Assembly: GCA_023394255.1 (NCBI GenBank)
Contig: JAEXAZ010000197.1
Span: 1-9,663, forward strand
From: Bacillota bacterium
GTDB taxonomy: Bacteria > Bacillota > Clostridia > Oscillospirales > Ruminococcaceae
DNA length: 9,663 nucleotides
Direction of reading: 5' to 3'
In this document: one piece after another, positions 1 through 5,964 of the stretch
Position numbering within the stretch: position 1 is the first letter of the stretch
Layout of the letters: the number at the start of each line of letters is the position of its first letter
Notes under the pieces: generated by a model
What the model was told of the DNA's origin: nothing
What the model saw: only the letters and a program-made list of their open reading frames with translations
Database searches by the model: none
Program-made: the position numbers and the translations under genes

Positions 1-597
1 GACTTCCACTGCTTCTTCCTGATCGTGGGTGACGAATATGCTGGTGATGCCCACCTTGTTGATCGTCTCTTTCAGCCAGGTACGCAGTTCCTTGCGGATT
101 TTGGCATCAATGGCGGCGAACGGTTCATCAAGCAGCAGCAGATGAGGATTTGGCGCCAGCGCGCGGGCAAAGGCCACCCGCTGCTTCTGCCCGCCGGAAA
201 GCTGATGCGGGCGACGCTTTTCCAGACCTTCAAGGCCAACGAGCCGGATCAGCTCGTTTACCCGCTGATCGATATAGGCTTTCTTTTTTTTTTGCACCTC
301 AAGCCCAAAAGCGATATTATCAAACACCGTCATGTAGCGAAAGAGAGCGTAATTCTGAAATACAAAACCAATTCCGCGGCTGCTGGCAGGCAGGTTATTC
401 ACCCTCTGCCCGTCGATGATTATGTCGCCGCTGTCCGGCGTTTCCAATCCGGCAATCATGCGCAAAATGGTTGTTTTACCGCTGCCGGACGGACCAAGCA
501 GCCCGATCAGCTTTCCCTTTTCGATGGAAAAACTGACATGATCCGCCGCCTGAAAGCTGCCGAATTTTTTGTTGATGTTTTGAAGTTCCACATACAT
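1..597 (-). CDS. cysA: Sulfate/thiosulfate ABC transporter ATP-binding protein CysA (3' end outside window)
   Basis: This is the energising subunit of a sulfate/thiosulfate importer; it binds and hydrolyses ATP at the cytoplasmic face of the CysT/CysW permease. Translating the minus strand from the ATG at 597 gives 199 uninterrupted codons that run off the left edge. Seen in order: Walker A GPSGSGKT (residues 35-42), Q-loop FVFQNYALF (78-86), signature LSGGQ (133-137), Walker B LLLLDE (153-158) and H-loop histidine 191 in VTHDQEEA. Family members are usually about 230-360 residues, so the missing part is the end of the nucleotide-binding domain and any C-terminal regulatory domain. The start is supported by a GAGAGG ribosome binding site and lies 5 bases after the cysW stop, so it is the last visible gene of the operon. 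Oddities: the D-loop reads AAID where family members usually have GALD, and residues 103-106 are four lysines encoded by a ten-A run. The family call is firm; the sulfate substrate rests on the neighbours. Confidence 0.95.
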   Translation of the reverse strand, partial: MYVELQNINKKFGSFQAADHVSFSIEKGKLIGLLGPSGSGKTTILRMIAGLETPDSGDIIIDGQRVNNLPASSRGIGFVFQNYALFRYMTVFDNIAFGLEVQKKKKAYIDQRVNELIRLVGLEGLEKRRPHQLSGGQKQRVAFARALAPNPHLLLLDEPFAAIDAKIRKELRTWLKETINKVGITSIFVTHDQEEAVEV

Positions 598-602
598 ATT
601 GT

Positions 603-1412
603 TTACCTCTCTTCTCTCTTGCCGCGGTATTCTACAATGTTACGCAAAATTAATATGATTACCGCAATCAACACCAAAATGGAGGAAACGGCAAAAGCGG
701 CGGTCAGCTTAAATTCATTGAACAGGATTTCCACATGGAGGGGGAGGGTGTTGGTTTTGCCGCGCAGATGCCCGGACACCACCGACACCGCCCCGAATTC
801 GCCCAGGCTACGGGCGGTACAGAGAATCACGCCGTATAACAACCCCCATTTAATATGGGGGAGGGTGACTTTGCGGAAAATGCGGAAGCCCTTGGCTCCC
901 ATCAGCGCGGCGGCCTCCTCCTCGTCATTGCCCTGCGCCTGCATCAAAGGAATCAGCTCGCGGGAAACAAAGGGGAGGGTAACAAAAATTGTAGCCAGTA
1001 CAATGCCGGGCACGGCAAACACAATTTTAACATTCCAGGCTTCCAGTAACGGATAAGCCCACCCGATCCGGCCGAACACGAGAATAAAGATCAGCCCGGC
1101 AATGACGGGGGAGATGGAGAAAGGAATATCAATCAGTGTGGTGAGCGCCTGTTTGCCCCGAAAACGAAATTTGGTGATCGCCCAAGCCGCAAAAACCCCA
1201 AACACGGTATTGATCACGACCGTGATCCCGGAGGCCAGCAGGGTCAGATTCAGCGCTTTAACCGCATATTCATCGGTTATGGCTTCAGAAAAAGTTTCCC
1301 AACCCTGCCGCAGAGCATAGATCAGCACTGTGGCAAGAGGCAGGACCAGCATGATAACTAAAAACAGCACGCCCAGCAGAATGAGTATCCATTTGGTCAT
1401 CTTTTGTTTCAA
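603..1412 (-). CDS. cysW: Sulfate/thiosulfate ABC transporter permease CysW
   Basis: This is one of the two membrane subunits that form the sulfate channel. The 269-residue product has the length and layout of CysW: a membrane segment at about 7-33, further hydrophobic segments at about 57-80, 95-115, 130-150 and 190-212, and a last one at about 238-258. The EAA coupling loop that docks onto CysA is clear at about residues 165-190 (EEEAAALMGAKG, then KVTLPHIKWG). ARSLGEFGAVSVVSGH (200-215) is typical of CysW. The start is probably a TTG at 1412, 8 bases after a GAGGGGG stretch; an in-frame ATG at 1400 (protein MTKWILILL) would be four residues shorter but has only AAACAAAAG before it. It sits 5 bases after the cysT stop and 5 bases before cysA, which implies translational coupling. 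Confidence 0.95.
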   Translation of the reverse strand: MKQKMTKWILILLGVLFLVIMLVLPLATVLIYALRQGWETFSEAITDEYAVKALNLTLLASGITVVINTVFGVFAAWAITKFRFRGKQALTTLIDIPFSISPVIAGLIFILVFGRIGWAYPLLEAWNVKIVFAVPGIVLATIFVTLPFVSRELIPLMQAQGNDEEEAAALMGAKGFRIFRKVTLPHIKWGLLYGVILCTARSLGEFGAVSVVSGHLRGKTNTLPLHVEILFNEFKLTAAFAVSSILVLIAVIILILRNIVEYRGKREER

Positions 1413-1417
1413 CCGGC

Positions 1418-2266
1418 TTACCCCCTCGCAATTTTATTAATTCTGGCCTGAAGCAGATTGATGCCGAACAACAGGACAAAGGCAAACACGACCATGACCA
1501 ACGCGATGGAGGTAGCGGCGGCGTAATTGAACTGCTCGAGCTTGTTCATGATGATCAGCGGCGTAATCTGCGTCTGATAGGGGATGTTCCCCGCGATAAA
1601 CACCACGCTGCCATATTCACCGATACAGCGGGCGAAGGCCAGTCCAAACCCGGTCAGTGCGGCAGGCAGGATTTCCGGGAATATCACCTTGAAAAAGATG
1701 CGGGAGCGGCTGGCGCCCAGCGCCGAAGCCGCTTCCTCATATTGTGGATCCAGCTTTTCCAGTACCGGCTGTATAGAACGCACCACAAAGGGAATGCCAA
1801 TAAAAATCATGGCGATCACAATTCCAACAGGGGTATACGAAATCTTTACGCCAATCTTGTCGAACAATCCGCCGATCCATCCCCGGTCGGAATACAGGGT
1901 AGTCAGCGCAATGCCGGCCACAGCGGTAGGCAACGCGAAGGGCAGTTCAATTAAGCCGTCCAATACCCGGCGGAACGGGAATTTATAGCGGGTAAGAATC
2001 CATGCGAGGAGGATGCCAAAAACTACGTTGACCGCGGTGGCAACCGCAGCGCATGAAAGGCTCACTTTATATGTAGCCACGGTCTGCCCGTCGGTAATCA
2101 CCCGCCAAAAGTCGTTAAATGTGGTATTTGAAAGGGTCAGGAAAACCGAAAGCAAAGGAATCAGGACAATCAGGCTCAGCATGGTGACAGTGATCCCCAT
2201 GCTGAGCCCAAAGCCTGGTATCACGTTGCCGTTTTTCATTTTAAAGTTTTTTTTCGGCTGGAACAC
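1418..2266 (-). CDS. cysT: Sulfate/thiosulfate ABC transporter permease CysT (CysU)
   Basis: This is the second membrane subunit, pairing with CysW. It has about six hydrophobic segments, the first at roughly residues 25-48 and the last near the C-terminus. The EAA loop (EEAASALGASRSRIFFKV, then FPEILPAALTGFGLAF) is followed by ARCIGEYGSVVFIAGNIP, a CysT hallmark. The start needs a choice. An AAGGAGG site (2283-2277) lies 4 bases before a TTG at 2272 and 10 bases before an in-frame GTG at 2266; an ATG at 2239 has no ribosome binding site. A TAA lies in frame just upstream, so nothing longer is possible. I take GTG 2266 (282 residues); the TTG would add two residues. The gene follows the binding-protein gene by about 39 bases and is followed by cysW after 5 bases. 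Confidence 0.94.
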   Translation of the reverse strand: MFQPKKNFKMKNGNVIPGFGLSMGITVTMLSLIVLIPLLSVFLTLSNTTFNDFWRVITDGQTVATYKVSLSCAAVATAVNVVFGILLAWILTRYKFPFRRVLDGLIELPFALPTAVAGIALTTLYSDRGWIGGLFDKIGVKISYTPVGIVIAMIFIGIPFVVRSIQPVLEKLDPQYEEAASALGASRSRIFFKVIFPEILPAALTGFGLAFARCIGEYGSVVFIAGNIPYQTQITPLIIMNKLEQFNYAAATSIALVMVVFAFVLLFGINLLQARINKIARG

Positions 2267-2305
2267 ACGCAAAATTCCTCCTTAACGGTGATGATGAAAT
2301 AAACG

Positions 2306-3403
2306 CTATTGTTTGTAAATCTGGTCGAAAATCGCGCCGTCAGCGAAGAACTTTTCGGTTGCCGCCGCCCAGCCTCCAAAATCATCATCAATATTGGCCA
2401 ACTCAACGTTCAGGTCAAAAGTATCGCCGAATTCTTTCAAAATGTCGGGATTAGAGGGGCGGTAATAGTTCTGACCTTCCAGACGCTGCGCTTCATCCGT
2501 ATAGAGATATTCAAGATACGCTTGGGAAACTTCCTCCGTGCCGTGCTTTTTAACGTTTTCATCCACCACCGCAACCGACGGCTGGGCAAGGATGCTCAGG
2601 GACGGAGCAATAATTTCGAATTCGTCCGGGTGTTCTTTCAGGGAAAGGAAGGCTTCGTTTTCCCAGGCCAGCAGCACATCGCCCTGCCCGTTTTCCACAA
2701 AGGTGGTGGTTGCGCCCCGGGCGCCGGAATCCAGTACGGTTACATTGGCGTACAGCGATTTCAGAAACTCTTTATCCTTGTTCTCATCGCCGCTGAAATT
2801 CTTGTCCGCATATGCCCATGCGGCCAGAAAGTTCCACCGCGCGCCGCCGGAGCTCTTGGGATCGGGAGTGATGACCTCCACGCCGGGTTTCACAATATCC
2901 TCCCAGTCCCTGATATTTTTCGGATTGCCCTTACGGACCAGAAAGACAATGGTTGAAGTATAGGGAGAACTGTTCTTGGGAAGTTTCTGGACCCAGCCAT
3001 CCTCGATCAGGCCGGCCTTGCGCAGTTCATCCACATCGCCTTCAAGCGCCAGAGTGACCACGTCGGCCTCATTGCCCTCCAGCACCGAACGCGCCTGCTT
3101 GCCGGAGCCTCCGTGGGACTGGGTGATCTCCACCTTCTGCCCCTTCTCTTTTTCCCAATACGCCTGAAAAAGCTCGTTGTACTGTTCGTAGAGTTCGCGG
3201 GTGGGATCATAGGAGACATTGACGATAGATACCGTATCCGCGGCAGCCTGTTCGGAGCTCTGGGAAGATTCTTTTGCGGCTTCAGAATTGGCTGCCGAGC
3301 CAGACCCGGAGCCGGCACCGGAGCAACCGGCGAAAGAGCTCAGAATTGTGGTAAGGGCGACTGTAAGCACCAATGCTTTTTTTGTATGGATGATGGGTTT
3401 CAT
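2306..3403 (-). CDS. sbp: Sulfate ABC transporter substrate-binding lipoprotein (Sbp/CysP family)
   Basis: This extracytoplasmic protein captures sulfate or thiosulfate and delivers it to CysT/CysW. From the ATG at 3403 the product is 365 residues. It has a basic start (MKPIIHTKK), a hydrophobic core and a lipobox SSFAGC, so Cys27 should be lipid-modified and anchor the protein outside. A Gly/Ser/Ala/Glu-rich linker (about 28-57) precedes the folded domain. Family signatures follow: NVSYDPTRELY (62-72), QSHGGSGKQ (95-103), and DPKSSGGARWNFLAAWAY (181-198), matching the sulfate-binding-protein motif NPKTSGGARW. An in-frame extension upstream to 3454 is possible, but it would bury the signal peptide, and the GAGG at 3416-3413 lies 9 bases before the chosen ATG. 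It is the first gene of the operon. Sequence alone cannot separate sulfate from thiosulfate preference, so the Sbp versus CysP name is uncertain. Confidence 0.94.
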   Translation of the reverse strand: MKPIIHTKKALVLTVALTTILSSFAGCSGAGSGSGSAANSEAAKESSQSSEQAAADTVSIVNVSYDPTRELYEQYNELFQAYWEKEKGQKVEITQSHGGSGKQARSVLEGNEADVVTLALEGDVDELRKAGLIEDGWVQKLPKNSSPYTSTIVFLVRKGNPKNIRDWEDIVKPGVEVITPDPKSSGGARWNFLAAWAYADKNFSGDENKDKEFLKSLYANVTVLDSGARGATTTFVENGQGDVLLAWENEAFLSLKEHPDEFEIIAPSLSILAQPSVAVVDENVKKHGTEEVSQAYLEYLYTDEAQRLEGQNYYRPSNPDILKEFGDTFDLNVELANIDDDFGGWAAATEKFFADGAIFDQIYKQ

Positions 3404-3405
3404 AA

Positions 3406-3416
3406 GAGGACACCTC
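3406..3416 (-). promoter_or_regulatory. Ribosome binding site of sbp inside a small palindrome
   Basis: On the minus strand the ribosome binding site GAGG (3416-3413) is followed by TGT and then CCTC (3409-3406), its exact complement. It lies 9 bases before the sbp ATG. The site decides the start at 3403. The 4-bp stem could partly occlude the site, though with a 3-base loop it would be weak. Confidence 0.55.
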
Positions 3417-3464
3417 ATTTCATAATTTTGAATAATAGATGGTTCTGCACGCAATTTCAGGATG

Positions 3465-3527
3465 ATTCCCGCATTACATTCGATCAGTCACAGATAAAGC
3501 GGTACAGCGCCGAAAATAGACGGGAAT
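3465..3527 (-). repeat. Spaced inverted repeat in the sulfate operon leader
   Basis: On the minus strand ATTCCCG (3527-3521) pairs exactly with CGGGAAT (3471-3465), a 7-bp stem with a 49-base loop. It overlaps the second half of the possible leader ORF and ends about 60 bases before the sbp start. No run of T follows, so it is not a simple terminator; it may be chance or a long-range stem in the leader RNA. Confidence 0.3.
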
Positions 3528-3551
3528 ATGCAACTCTCTTTCCTCCAGCAT
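3474..3551 (-). CDS. Possible 25-codon upstream ORF (leader peptide) of the sulfate operon
   Basis: Minus strand, ATG at 3551 to TAA at 3474-3476, 25 codons starting MLEEREL and ending VTDRM, with a single cysteine at position 16 (FRRC). A GGAG sits 6 bases before the ATG, as good a ribosome binding site as that of sbp. It lies downstream of the predicted transcription start, so it would be in the operon mRNA about 70 bases before sbp. Its CCCG codons form one arm of a spaced inverted repeat whose other arm starts 2 bases after its stop. I do not recognise the peptide. It may be a chance ORF, but the position and ribosome binding site fit a regulatory leader. Confidence 0.3.
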   Translation of the reverse strand: MLEERELHIPVYFRRCTALSVTDRM

Positions 3552-3568
3552 TTAAATCTCCACACCCC

Positions 3569-3594
3569 TAAACCATATAAAATTTATAGGTTTA
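3569..3594. promoter_or_regulatory. Palindromic operator candidate at the sulfate operon transcription start
   Basis: A 26-bp imperfect palindrome with outer arms TAAACC and GGTTTA and inner arms TATAAA and TTTATA around a central A, off by one extra base. It begins about 8 bases downstream of the predicted -10 on the minus strand, so a bound protein would block transcription initiation. Sulfur-uptake operons in Firmicutes are commonly controlled by CymR (Rrf2 family) or LysR-type regulators; neither can be assigned from this sequence alone. Confidence 0.5.
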
Positions 3595-3601
3595 ATATGT
3601 T

Positions 3602-3633
3602 ATTATATTACGCTTATGCTTTGCGTTTTGCAA
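3602..3633 (-). promoter_or_regulatory. Predicted sigma-A promoter of the sulfate operon
   Basis: Minus strand: -35 TTGCAA (3633-3628) and -10 TAATAT (3610-3605) with a 17-base spacer. An overlapping exact TATAAT (3607-3602) would need a 20-base spacer. Transcription would start near 3596 and give a leader of roughly 190 bases before sbp. Next to it lies the operator candidate. Confidence 0.55.
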
Positions 3634-3714
3634 CGGGAAATTTGGCAATCGTTTGCGCGGTTTGGGGATACAATCATTGCGTCTGGGGAAAGGGCTTGAA
3701 GCGGCCATACAACG

Positions 3715-3742
3715 AAAAGGTCCAGCTTTCGCTGGACCTTTT
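3715..3742 (-). terminator. Rho-independent terminator of the diguanylate cyclase gene
   Basis: A perfect 12-bp stem (AAAAGGTCCAGC against GCTGGACCTTTT) with a 4-base loop. On the minus strand it lies 65 bases after the cyclase stop and ends in a four-T run. It should isolate the cyclase transcript from the sulfate promoter downstream. The A and T ends make it able to work in both directions, but no plus-strand gene feeds it. Confidence 0.75.
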
Positions 3743-3806
3743 CGGCAGGATGTCCTCCGGTATGATAATCACACGGAAGAGTTTTTAGTTATGGCGCAAG
3801 CACCTG

Positions 3807-5369
3807 CTAATATTTTTTTGACCCGATCCCGCAGCGAAGCACGTTTTCCTCTTCAACCTTTTCGCAATAAGCCGCAAATTGGTTCTTGCCATGGTTTTTG
3901 GCAAAATAAAGCGCAATATCCGCCTTATCGAACAGTTCGGGATAGTTATCCGCGTCTTTGGGATAAAACGCGACCCCGATGCTGCCGGTCATTTGATAGT
4001 TCACATTCGTCTGCGCAAACGCGTGACGGAAGATTTCGGTGATGCTGCCCGCCTTTTTATAGACGGCTGTCTCATCCGCAACTTGTTCCAGAAATACGAC
4101 GAATTCGTCCCCGCCGATTCTCCCGATTACATCGCTGCTTCTGAACAGGGATTTGACGGCATAAGCAATTTCTTTCAGCGCCGCATCCCCGTAAAGATGC
4201 CCTAACGTGTCGTTGACCCGTTTGAAATTGTCGATATCAATGATAAACAGTGCGGCGGGCGCCCTTTTCTGTTCTATATAAGCCCGGATACGGCTTTCCG
4301 TGGCGCCCTTGTTATACAGCCCTGTCAGCGAGTCCTTTTGGGCATATTCCTTGGCGGTTTGCAGGACCTGCCGCTGCGCGTCAATATCGGACAGGATACC
4401 GACCGCCTTATAGGCTTTTCCATTCTGGTCAAGGATGGCGGTAGCGGACACGGAGCACCACAGGAAACTGCCGTCCGCTTTTTTGACGCGGAATTCGCCT
4501 GTGACAAATTTTTCCCCGTTTATCAGCCGGCGTCCAATCTTCCGGAGAGGCTCCAGATCGCCTTTGAAAATATGGCCCTGCTGTGCCACGCATTCCGGGA
4601 AGTTGGAAGTGCTGGGTTCGTATCCAAACTTTTTATAAAAATTTTTTGAAAAATAAGCGGTATTTTCGAGGATATTCCACTCAAAAACAGTGTCCTGCGT
4701 CTGATCGAGCACGATTTCATAGAGACGCTGATTGACCATCATCTGTTCCTGCGTTTCCTTCATCGGCGTGATATCCGTGAAGGTACAGTAAAAGCTTTTT
4801 TCCCCGGTGGTGTCTTCGACCAGTTCGGTATTCAGCCATACCCATTTTATGGTCCCGTCCGCGCAGATTACCCGGTATTCATCGGCCAAAACGGAACCGA
4901 ACGTCAGAAGGAACGAACGGTTCGCAGATATTTTTCTGCAATCGTCGGGATGGATGATCGAAATTGCCTGGTCATGATAAATTTCGGAAAACGCCTGCTT
5001 GGTGCAGCCCAGAAACCGGAAAAAGCCTGTGTTCGCGAAGAGCACAGTCCAGCAGTCATCGTTTTTGCAGCGCAGCACCCCGCCGGGCAGCGTGTCGTAG
5101 AGCGCCGACAGCGCCTTGCGCAGGTTCTGCAGCTTCAGGCGGTTCCTGCGTTGCCACACCAGCAGGGCAATCATAACCAGTATCAATGCGCTGGGCACTA
5201 CCACGATCAGATAAATGGATTTACGGAAAACAGAAATGGCATAGGCAATGTCATTTTCTGCGACGGATTCCAGTTTCCACAGAAAGAGAACCGTGGCGAA
5301 AGCCATAGCAGCCGGGACAGAGAGAGCCACTATGATATTTTGAAAAAAAACTCTGTTTTTCTTTTTCAT
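3807..5369 (-). CDS. Membrane PAS-PAS-GGDEF diguanylate cyclase
   Basis: This protein likely condenses two GTP into cyclic di-GMP at the inner face of the membrane in response to a signal read by its PAS domains. The product is 520 residues. Two hydrophobic segments (about 11-31 and 51-72) form an N-terminal hairpin with only a short external loop. Then come PAS/PAC domain 1 (about 83-202, with HPDD and DGTIKWVWLN), PAS/PAC domain 2 (about 213-333, with ADGSFLWCSVSA and GILSDID) and a GGDEF domain (about 340-502). Catalytic GGDEF is intact at 419-423 and DIDNFKRVNDTLGH carries the metal and substrate residues. RSSD at 410-413, five residues before GGDEF, is a complete inhibitory I-site. There is no EAL or HD-GYP domain. 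The start ATG has a weak GGGG-type site. It is a single-gene unit with its own promoter and terminator. Enzyme activity is a confident inference; the signal is unknown. Confidence 0.93.
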   Translation of the reverse strand: MKKKNRVFFQNIIVALSVPAAMAFATVLFLWKLESVAENDIAYAISVFRKSIYLIVVVPSALILVMIALLVWQRRNRLKLQNLRKALSALYDTLPGGVLRCKNDDCWTVLFANTGFFRFLGCTKQAFSEIYHDQAISIIHPDDCRKISANRSFLLTFGSVLADEYRVICADGTIKWVWLNTELVEDTTGEKSFYCTFTDITPMKETQEQMMVNQRLYEIVLDQTQDTVFEWNILENTAYFSKNFYKKFGYEPSTSNFPECVAQQGHIFKGDLEPLRKIGRRLINGEKFVTGEFRVKKADGSFLWCSVSATAILDQNGKAYKAVGILSDIDAQRQVLQTAKEYAQKDSLTGLYNKGATESRIRAYIEQKRAPAALFIIDIDNFKRVNDTLGHLYGDAALKEIAYAVKSLFRSSDVIGRIGGDEFVVFLEQVADETAVYKKAGSITEIFRHAFAQTNVNYQMTGSIGVAFYPKDADNYPELFDKADIALYFAKNHGKNQFAAYCEKVEEENVLRCGIGSKKY

Positions 5370-5423
5370 TCACGGCACACCCCGGGTTAATAAGATAAAG
5401 ACAAATGACACTTCATCTAATAT

Positions 5424-5452
5424 ATCATAAAATGATGGCAAAAAATCGTCAA
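5424..5452 (-). promoter_or_regulatory. Predicted sigma-A promoter of the diguanylate cyclase gene
   Basis: Minus strand: -35 TTGACG (5452-5447), 17-base spacer, -10 TATGAT (5429-5424); each box matches consensus at five of six bases. Transcription would start near 5417, about 48 bases before the ATG at 5369. Confidence 0.7.
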
Positions 5453-5629
5453 AAAAAGGGGAAAGCTGGGTTAAAATATGTTTATGCCCTGCGACATTGA
5501 ATTAATTAAAGCATAGCACGCTGAAGAATAAATGTACAGAATTTTTGCGGAAGTTGTTTAAAAATTGTTTGAGTTGTAAATACTTGTGTGAACGGTTTTC
5601 CCGGGACGCCGCATGCAGGGGCGCGCTGC

Positions 5630-5658
5630 TTGACGTGCTATTCAGAAAATGATACTAT
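5630..5658 (+). promoter_or_regulatory. Predicted promoter of the yqzL-like/recO/mutS2 operon
   Basis: The -35 TTGACG (5630-5635), a 17-base spacer and -10 TACTAT (5653-5658) fit a sigma-A promoter. A TG one base before the -10 (5650-5651) gives the extended -10 form, which offsets the imperfect hexamer. The start would be near 5665, about 120 bases before the first gene. Confidence 0.55.
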
Positions 5659-5787
5659 ATCTTTTGATAAAACCCGGTTTTGTATTTTGTCAAGTCCTAA
5701 ACTATTGGAAATTCTGAAAGACTTTCCCTGCTATAAATCACTGCCCGGCCGGAAACGATACTACTGAGAAACATGGAGGTGGTATTC

Positions 5788-5964
5788 GTGAAACCGAACG
5801 AAATCAGTGCATACAACGCGTTCCTTCAGACAGGGAAGGTTGAAGATTATCTCAAGTACATTCACACCATGCAAGCGGCAGCCTCCACTCAGGGAACCGC
5901 TTTAACAGGAGAGAGCAGTGCATATCACGACGGACGCGATCGTGCTGCGGGAGCAATCGGTTGA
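5788..5964 (+). CDS. YqzL-like small protein upstream of recO
   Basis: A 58-residue product starting at GTG 5788, placed by a GGAGGTGG site (5775-5782) 5 bases upstream; the longer frame opening at the ATG at 5773 would put the start in front of that site. Its first half, AYNAFLQTGKVEDYLKYI (about residues 8-25), resembles the short YqzL family pattern (WxxFxxTGxxxxYLxY), and that family sits just upstream of recO in Firmicutes such as Bacillus. The usual tryptophan seems to be a tyrosine here. The function of the family is unknown. The last 15 codons overlap the start of recO by 47 bases in another frame, and this tail (SAYHDGRDRAAGAIG) looks unlike the conserved part. The family assignment is from memory of the pattern and from position. 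Confidence 0.65.
   Translation: MKPNEISAYNAFLQTGKVEDYLKYIHTMQAAASTQGTALTGESSAYHDGRDRAAGAIG

Larger units (their letters stand above)
3404..3806. other. Intergenic region between the diguanylate cyclase gene and the sulfate operon
   Basis: These 403 bases lie between two minus-strand genes. Read on the minus strand they hold, in order, the terminator of the cyclase gene (3715-3742), a promoter (3633-3602), a palindromic operator candidate (3594-3569), a short upstream ORF (3551-3474), and a leader with a spaced inverted repeat before sbp. I saw no S-box (SAM riboswitch), T-box or other riboswitch core. The plus-strand open frames here cross both the terminator and the promoter and lack ribosome binding sites, so they are not called. 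Confidence 0.7.
5370..5787. other. Divergent intergenic region with two opposing promoters
   Basis: These 418 bases separate the minus-strand cyclase gene from the plus-strand yqzL-recO-mutS2 genes. They hold the cyclase promoter (5452-5424) and the recO-operon promoter (5630-5658), followed by a small palindrome (5669-5681). The middle stretch, about 5460-5625, is AT-rich with repeated TTGTTT words and two CCCGGG sites nearby, and I see no gene there. I looked for a c-di-GMP riboswitch (GEMM) near either gene and did not find its conserved core. Confidence 0.65.

Noticed and set aside
25..1056. 343-codon plus-strand open frame
   Set aside because: It lies antisense across cysA and cysW, whose minus-strand proteins carry full family motifs; the plus-strand product has no recognisable domain and crosses a gene boundary.
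3404..3600. SAM (S-box), T-box or similar riboswitch before the sulfate operon
   Set aside because: Expected for sulfur genes, but the conserved cores of these elements are not visible on the minus strand, and there is no terminator hairpin before sbp.
3528..3788. 86-codon plus-strand open frame in the gap upstream of sbp
   Set aside because: It runs through the operator candidate, the promoter and the terminator hairpin, has no ribosome binding site and its product looks random.
5370..5787. c-di-GMP riboswitch near the diguanylate cyclase
   Set aside because: A GGGACGCC stretch at 5603-5610 drew attention, but the rest of the GEMM core and its paired stems are absent.
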